From assembly GCA_020633655.1 (NCBI GenBank), contig JACKDF010000002.1, forward strand, positions 509,179-573,178: 64,000 bases of DNA, in the 5' to 3' direction. This document shows, in pieces, positions 59,937-64,000 of the stretch; position 1 is the first letter of the stretch, and the number at the start of each line of letters is the position of its first letter. The DNA comes from Deferribacteres bacterium (GTDB taxonomy: Bacteria; Zhuqueibacterota; Zhuqueibacteria; Zhuqueibacterales; Geothermadaptataceae). The position numbers were made by a program, and so were the translations under genes. The notes beneath the pieces were generated by a model that saw only the letters and a list, made by a program, of their open reading frames with translations, was not told where the DNA came from and ran no database searches.

Positions 59937-61808
59937 ATGTCTCCGGATTCGACTTCAGTACTCTCAATCCTTACAAATCCTGTGCAAGTGGGCACAGCGC
60001 TGCTTGCGATCATTGGCGCATTGGCAACTATTGCCAAGCTCATTTCAACCGTCACACCATGGATTTCCGCCTGGCACACACGCCGATCCATTAAAAAACG
60101 CCTTGGTGCGGAACTTTACCTGCCGGAAGAAATTCGTCAGGCGACGCGCTATTACGTTCGACCGATGACACAAAATCTCGATCCGGCACACGCAATGGAG
60201 CCTGGACAGGAAGCGGCAACGCGTGAAGATTTATTCAAAGCAATGGACCGATTGCTGTATGAGCGAACCGATTCAAAATACATTGTTTTGTTGGCGGATT
60301 CCGGAATGGGCAAAAGTGCATTTTCTCTGAATTATTATGCTCGCTATCTTGGACGCCGCAAACGATTTTACCTTCATCTCATTCCACTTGGCAGGCAGGA
60401 TGCGGATGAGAAAATTAAAGCAATTGCAGATAAACACGACAAAGTGCTTTTTCTCGACGCGCTCGATGAAGATGTGCTCGCCATCGTTGACCACAACCAA
60501 CGCATTCGTGATTTGTGCGATATGACAAAAGAATTCCAAAAAGTCCTGATTACCTGCCGCACGCAATTTTTTCCCAAAGCCGCCGAAGAACCCGGGCGTA
60601 CGGGTGTGATTAAAATTAGCGATGGTGCGGCGGGCAAGAAGAGTGAATATTTATTCCACAAGCTGTATCTTTCGCCATTTGAGGACAAACAGGTCAACGA
60701 ATTTCTTCGAAAACGCTATTCGTTCTTCCAACGCGGTAAGCGCAAAAAAGCACAAACCCTAGTCGATAAAATTCCTCGTCTTTCCGCGCGACCGATGCTG
60801 CTTGGTTATATTGACGATTTGCTCGACAACGATAAAAAATATGATTACGCCTACCAAATTTATGAACAAATGGTGGATGCTTGGCTGGAAAGGGAGGAAG
60901 GTAAGGTTGAAAATTTGCACAAAGAACCACTGCGTGAATTTTGTGAGCTTTTGGCTATTGAGCTTTACAGCAACAAGGAGCGCTACAAAGACCAGCGCAT
61001 GCCAATTGAGGAGATCAATCAATTAGCTGCTGATTTTTATTTTACCGTTGAAACCTGGAAACTCTCCGGGCGTTCACTGCTCAATCGCGATGCCGAAGAC
61101 CGTTTTAAATTTGCTCATCGATCGATTATGGAATACCTGTTTGTAAAGAAATTTTTAGAGTTGCCTGCTGCAAACCGACCAGAAATTGCGTGGACCGATC
61201 AAATGGGGCTTTTTGTTTATGAAATGATTGAAAAACAAGTAAAAAGTGACAAAGATATTTCATTCATTTTGGATGGAGTTGATAAAACGTCGTTGACCAA
61301 ATTCTGCAACAAAGCAAATTGTTATTTGCGTAGTAGTGCAAAGCGACTTTCTACTGAACAGACGAAATTAATGCTTGTCGAACATGGATTTTATGATAGT
61401 TCAAGGAATAAAGATGGGAAGGGTATTACCCATTATTACATTGCCTTAAAAAGGGAAGAATGCGATATTGTTTTCGATATCGTTACTGGCCTTTACTGGC
61501 AAAGGTCAGGAACTCCTAAATTTATCACTTATAAGCAAGCCGATGATTACATTGCGCAACTCAATCGTGATAAATTTGCTGGTTTCACTGATTGGCGTTT
61601 ACCGACATTGGAAGAAGCGATGAGCCTGATGGAACCGATGAAAAAGCATGGGGATTTGTATATTGATTCCATGTTTGACAAAACGCAACGATGGATCTGG
61701 ACTATGGATAAATGCTCTGCGTCGCGGGCATGGAGTGTCTTTTTCTACTACGGTTGTTGCTATGATGATCTCATCGATGGCAGCTATTGTGTGCGTGCAG
61801 TTCGCTGA
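59937..61808 (+). CDS. STAND/NACHT-like NTPase with N-terminal membrane helix and C-terminal DUF1566 (lectin-like) domain
   Basis: The 623-residue protein starts at ATG 59937 after GGGAGGGGAC. A hydrophobic segment (residues 17-36) precedes a basic stretch. The NTPase core has Walker A ADSGMGKSAF (Lys126), Walker B VLFLDALDED (Asp174/Asp177) and the sensor ITCRTQFFP (Arg208). A helical region with winged-helix-like features (RFKFAHRSIMEYLFVKKF) follows, then residues about 510-623 form a DUF1566/Lcl-type C-type-lectin fold (GFTDWRLPTLEEAMSL, WIWTMDKC, ending VRAVR). Such NTPases are switches in immunity-like systems and the lectin fold is a ligand or target-binding part. The C-terminal 17-codon run with NNY codons is described as a finding. 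Confidence 0.86.
   Translation: MSPDSTSVLSILTNPVQVGTALLAIIGALATIAKLISTVTPWISAWHTRRSIKKRLGAELYLPEEIRQATRYYVRPMTQNLDPAHAMEPGQEAATREDLFKAMDRLLYERTDSKYIVLLADSGMGKSAFSLNYYARYLGRRKRFYLHLIPLGRQDADEKIKAIADKHDKVLFLDALDEDVLAIVDHNQRIRDLCDMTKEFQKVLITCRTQFFPKAAEEPGRTGVIKISDGAAGKKSEYLFHKLYLSPFEDKQVNEFLRKRYSFFQRGKRKKAQTLVDKIPRLSARPMLLGYIDDLLDNDKKYDYAYQIYEQMVDAWLEREEGKVENLHKEPLREFCELLAIELYSNKERYKDQRMPIEEINQLAADFYFTVETWKLSGRSLLNRDAEDRFKFAHRSIMEYLFVKKFLELPAANRPEIAWTDQMGLFVYEMIEKQVKSDKDISFILDGVDKTSLTKFCNKANCYLRSSAKRLSTEQTKLMLVEHGFYDSSRNKDGKGITHYYIALKREECDIVFDIVTGLYWQRSGTPKFITYKQADDYIAQLNRDKFAGFTDWRLPTLEEAMSLMEPMKKHGDLYIDSMFDKTQRWIWTMDKCSASRAWSVFFYYGCCYDDLIDGSYCVRAVR
61740..61808 (+). other. Candidate variable region at the 3' end of the STAND gene
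   Basis: From 61740 (codon 602) to 61790, all 17 codons end in C or T (TTT TTC TAC TAC GGT TGT and onward to TAT TGT). Two more before them (AGT GTC) do likewise. The encoded residues FFYYGCCYDDLIDGSYC are diverse and lie just before VRAVR and the stop at 61806-61808. In diversity-generating retroelements, AAY codons of a template become NNY codons in the target. No template was seen. Confidence 0.45.
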
Positions 61809-61903
61809 GGACAATCGATTCCTTGGCCCTTTGAATTCTTTGATTCTTTAAAAGTAATGGATTTCCACAGAATAATATTTTTGCCACAAATCCAAAACAA
61901 ATA

Positions 61904-61930
61904 CCCGCGTAGCGGGTCGAAAATTTTTTT
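61904..61930 (+). terminator. Hairpin with T-tract after the STAND gene
   Basis: ACCCGC-GTA-GCGGGT (61904-61918) has a perfect 6-bp stem and is followed by CGAAAATTTTTTT (seven T at 61924-61930). It lies about 95 bp after the STAND stop codon. It probably terminates that transcript. A hairpin after the target gene is also known in diversity-generating retroelements, so a second reading is possible. Confidence 0.6.
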
Positions 61931-61935
61931 GGCGG

Positions 61936-62778
61936 AAGGTGCGACGCACTTCATTGATGCCTGTCATGCTGGGTTCGATGCTTTTTTATCGAATCCCGGC
62001 ATCTCCCGGCTCCTGGCGGGTGTTTTGGGATTCCGGTACGCCAAAAAGCAGGCGACCGGAATGACGTGCAGAGAAATGTGAAGAGCCAAGGTGCGACGCA
62101 CTTCATTGATGCCTGTCATGCTGGGTTCGATGCTTTTTTATCGAATCCCGGCATCTCCCGGCTCCTGGCGGGTGTTTTGGGATTCCGGTACGCCAAAAAG
62201 CAGGCGACCGGAATGACGTGCAGAGAAATGTGAAGAGCCAAGGTGCGACGCACTTCATTGATGCCTGTCATGCTGGGTTCGATGCTTTTTTATCGAATCC
62301 CGGCATCTCCCGGCTCCTGGCGGGTGTTTTGGGATTCCGGTACGCCAAAAAGCAGGCGACCGGAATGACGTGCAGAGAAATGTGAAGAGCCAAGGTGCGA
62401 CGCACTTCATTGATGCCTGTCATGCTGGGTTCGATGCTTTTTTATCGAATCCCGGCATCTCCCGGCTCCTGGCGGGTGTTTTGGGATTCCGGTACGCCAA
62501 AAAGCAGGCGACCGGAATGACGTGCAGAGAAATGTGAAGAGCCAAGGTGTGACGCACTTCATTGAGGTATGTCATGCTGGGTTCGATGCTTTTTTATCGA
62601 ATCCCGGCATCTCCCGGCTCCTGGCGGGTGTTTTGGGATTCCGGTACGCCAAAAAGCAGGCGACCGGAATGACGTGCAGAGAAATGTGAAGAGCCAAGTT
62701 GTGACGCACTTTCTTTTGCGGTGCCTGCAAGATAATAATGCTGCCGGGAAACCTCGAAGTGAAGTGCGTCGCACCTTT
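61936..62778. repeat. 152-bp tandem repeat array, five units, bounded by palindromes
   Basis: Five near-identical 152-bp units start at 61936, 62088, 62240, 62392 and 62544; a partial sixth starts at 62696. Each begins with the palindrome GTGCGACGCAC (decayed to GTGTGACGCAC in unit five and TTGTGACGCAC at 62699). Two hairpins follow in each unit: ATGCTGGGTTCGAT/ATCGAATCCCGGCAT and ATTCCGGTACGCC/GGCGACCGGAAT (62030-62042 with 62051-62062 in unit one). The array ends in an inverse-oriented palindrome (62764-62774, centre 62769), 65 bp after the last head. It fills the gap between the STAND gene and a sorted protein gene, with no coding potential of its own. Confidence 0.92.
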
Positions 62779-62782
62779 TCAC

Positions 62783-64000
62783 TTAACGCAAAACGGTTAA
62801 TTTCGCCGTGTATTTTCTCCCGTTGACAACGACCTGAACAAAATAAACGCCATTGGAAACGGCCGTTCCCGCGTCGTTGGTTAAATCCCATACGAGTTCA
62901 AATGTCTTGTTTGTAGCGGCAGGTATGTCAGTGAACGCTTTAATTTCCCGTCCCCGAATATCGTGGATTTTGCAAAGGAAATGTGCCTTTTTAAGGGGGG
63001 ACAGGGACTGTATTTTTATCCGCGCAACAGAGGATGACGGATTGGGAAAGACCTGAATTCTCAGGCTGTCCACCTCCATGTCGGCGATTTCCTGCACCGG
63101 CAGCAAGCTGGATTCATCCATGCAATCATAGCAGACTTCCCCTCCCCGGGAGGGTTCCAGGCAGAGAAATGCGGTGAATTTCGAAATCACCCGCTCATTC
63201 ACGCTGTACTCGATTATTTCATTAATAATGTCGTTTGTTTCCGGGAGCTGTTCGAGAGATTGGATATAATTTCCTGCCCACATCGTGCGGACAAATTCAT
63301 CGCTTGCATAAAAATCGGATTCCGGAACCGAAATGGATTGCCGCAATACTTCGGAATTGATGGTGCCGGAAATTTCAATATTCATCGGAAAGGAGCCGGA
63401 ATACTGTCCCACCTGAATAATAGGATCATTCAGGAAGATAATATCATTCACCGTACCCACATTTTGCCGGCTGAAGGTAAAACCATTGCCCATGCTCGTA
63501 TGCAAATCAAAGGAATGCATGCTCGTGCTCAAGAGTTGGAAAGCCTCGGGGAGAATAGATGTGAGTGGTTCACGTTGCCACGCATTTGTTGTGAAATTCT
63601 TTACGTAGTTTCCCCCGGTAATCCGTGCTAAATTAATATTGAAATACTCGTTTCCGTAATAATAGCGGGACCCGATGCGAGTGTAACTCAGGTTGGTTGT
63701 CTGGTATTCAATGACATGGATTGGAATGCGGGGATTCATCAAAAAAACAACATCTTCGATCAATTGATTGGCTTCCGCCGAGGTGCCGAATTGATCGCTG
63801 TTGGTGAAAAGCAGAATTTCACCCCAATTGCCATTTTCCTGGATGAATTTTACGCCATTGGCCAACAGGGATGGCAGGTTGCTGTATTGCGTCGCGCTAT
63901 GCTCGTTGAACCAGCCAAAGGCAATTTCGATGGCAAGGGAATCGCCGGAAATCCAGTGCTCGCTAATACGATTATCAGAGAGATTGGACAACAGGACGTT
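62783..64000 (-). CDS. Secreted protein with C-terminal type IX sorting domain, 5' end outside window
   Basis: The reading frame stays open through the right edge of the window (the codons before position 63991 continue in frame), so the start is missing. The visible 405 or so residues begin with an alpha/beta part (IAFGWFNEHSATQYSNLPSLLANGVKFIQENGNWGEILLFTNSD, then IPIHVIEYQTTN) resembling a von Willebrand A-like domain. A beta-rich region with Cys pairs (GGEVCYDCMDE) follows, then the sorting domain (SLRIQVFPNPSSSVARIKI to VYFVQVVVNGRKYTAKLTVLR). It is probably exported by the type IX system and exposed at the surface. The vWA assignment is an impression. Confidence 0.82.
   Translation of the reverse strand, partial: NVLLSNLSDNRISEHWISGDSLAIEIAFGWFNEHSATQYSNLPSLLANGVKFIQENGNWGEILLFTNSDQFGTSAEANQLIEDVVFLMNPRIPIHVIEYQTTNLSYTRIGSRYYYGNEYFNINLARITGGNYVKNFTTNAWQREPLTSILPEAFQLLSTSMHSFDLHTSMGNGFTFSRQNVGTVNDIIFLNDPIIQVGQYSGSFPMNIEISGTINSEVLRQSISVPESDFYASDEFVRTMWAGNYIQSLEQLPETNDIINEIIEYSVNERVISKFTAFLCLEPSRGGEVCYDCMDESSLLPVQEIADMEVDSLRIQVFPNPSSSVARIKIQSLSPLKKAHFLCKIHDIRGREIKAFTDIPAATNKTFELVWDLTNDAGTAVSNGVYFVQVVVNGRKYTAKLTVLR

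Noticed and set aside
61936..62778. CRISPR array
   Set aside because: The repeated unit is 152 bp in direct tandem with no unique spacers, and no cas genes are present.
61809..62782. Reverse transcriptase or template repeat after the STAND gene
   Set aside because: No reading frame with polymerase motifs and no second copy of the 61690-61808 sequence is present; the gap is repeats.
62559..62891. Frames within and beside the tandem array
   Set aside because: They run through the hairpin-rich repeats, repeat with the unit and lack start signals.
1..64000. tRNA, rRNA or intact IS transposase genes
   Set aside because: No cloverleaf-like sequence with T-loop GGTTCGA context, no rRNA core words and no transposase-like protein were found on reading through the window.

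Overview
The window looks like chromosomal DNA of a Gram-negative bacterium of the FCB group, most likely the Calditrichota/KSB1/Ignavibacteria neighbourhood. The reasons are three secreted proteins ending in PNPFNP-type (type IX secretion) sorting domains, a Tat-exported Gfo/Idh/MocA dehydrogenase, a Cys-type sulfatase, a SARP/BTAD regulator, an Omp85-like barrel and lipoprotein signal peptides. GC content is moderate by eye. The phylum call is inference. No tRNA, rRNA, CRISPR array or intact transposase gene was seen.

Layout. 1-4.4 kb (minus): start of a Tat-signal gene, then a sugar/inositol-type operon (two Gfo/Idh/MocA oxidoreductases, a TIM-barrel sugar isomerase, a GNAT acetyltransferase). 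4.6-11.2 kb (minus): exopolysaccharide cluster (flippase, three GT4 glycosyltransferases, an asparagine-synthase-like amidotransferase). 11.5-16.6 kb: amino-acid oxidase, SlyX, a PqiA-like membrane protein, an Omp85-like barrel and an NSS sodium symporter. 16.9-20.6 kb: a little-known module with a SARP regulator divergent from two small proteins that seem to share a beta-rich domain. 21-25.6 kb: Yip1 protein, a MacA-like adaptor and two MacB-type permeases with no ATPase gene. 25.8-31.2 kb: hypothetical membrane protein, a secreted HExxH protein, isoaspartyl peptidase lipoprotein, esterase lipoprotein, MFS transporter. 31.4-35.6 kb: a sorted glycosidase-like protein divergent from a sulfatase. 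35.9-47.8 kb (minus): acyl-CoA catabolism (3-hydroxyacyl-CoA dehydrogenase, thiolase, acyl-CoA dehydrogenase, enoyl-CoA hydratase, split AtuA-like protein, biotin-dependent carboxyltransferase) with a GlmU-like nucleotidyltransferase, an MBL hydrolase and a sorted protein inserted. 47.8-50.8 kb (minus): recJ, rnpB and a zinc-ribbon coiled-coil protein. 51.2-59.5 kb: patatin, PHP hydrolase with zinc ribbons, class A PBP, fructosamine-kinase-like protein, LMW phosphatase, methyltransferase. 59.9-64 kb: a STAND/NACHT-like NTPase with a DUF1566 lectin-fold tail, a 5 x 152-bp tandem array and a truncated sorted protein.

Most interesting signals. (1) The STAND NTPase ends in a C-type-lectin-like domain whose last part is an unbroken run of pyrimidine-ended codons followed by VRAVR and stop. 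This is what a variable region of a diversity-generating retroelement looks like, although no reverse transcriptase is in the window. (2) A dispersed near-perfect palindrome, GTGCG-A/T-CGCAC, occurs repeatedly as pairs with centres 64-66 bp apart, like REPINs; a single copy heads each 152-bp tandem unit beside the STAND gene. (3) rnpB carries a 121-bp insert bounded by a perfect 18-bp inverted repeat, in the P15-P17 region. (4) A SARP regulator sits opposite two unrecognised proteins with a shared domain pattern. (5) Two further MITE-like inverted-repeat elements and an orphan terminator suggesting an unannotated small RNA are present.
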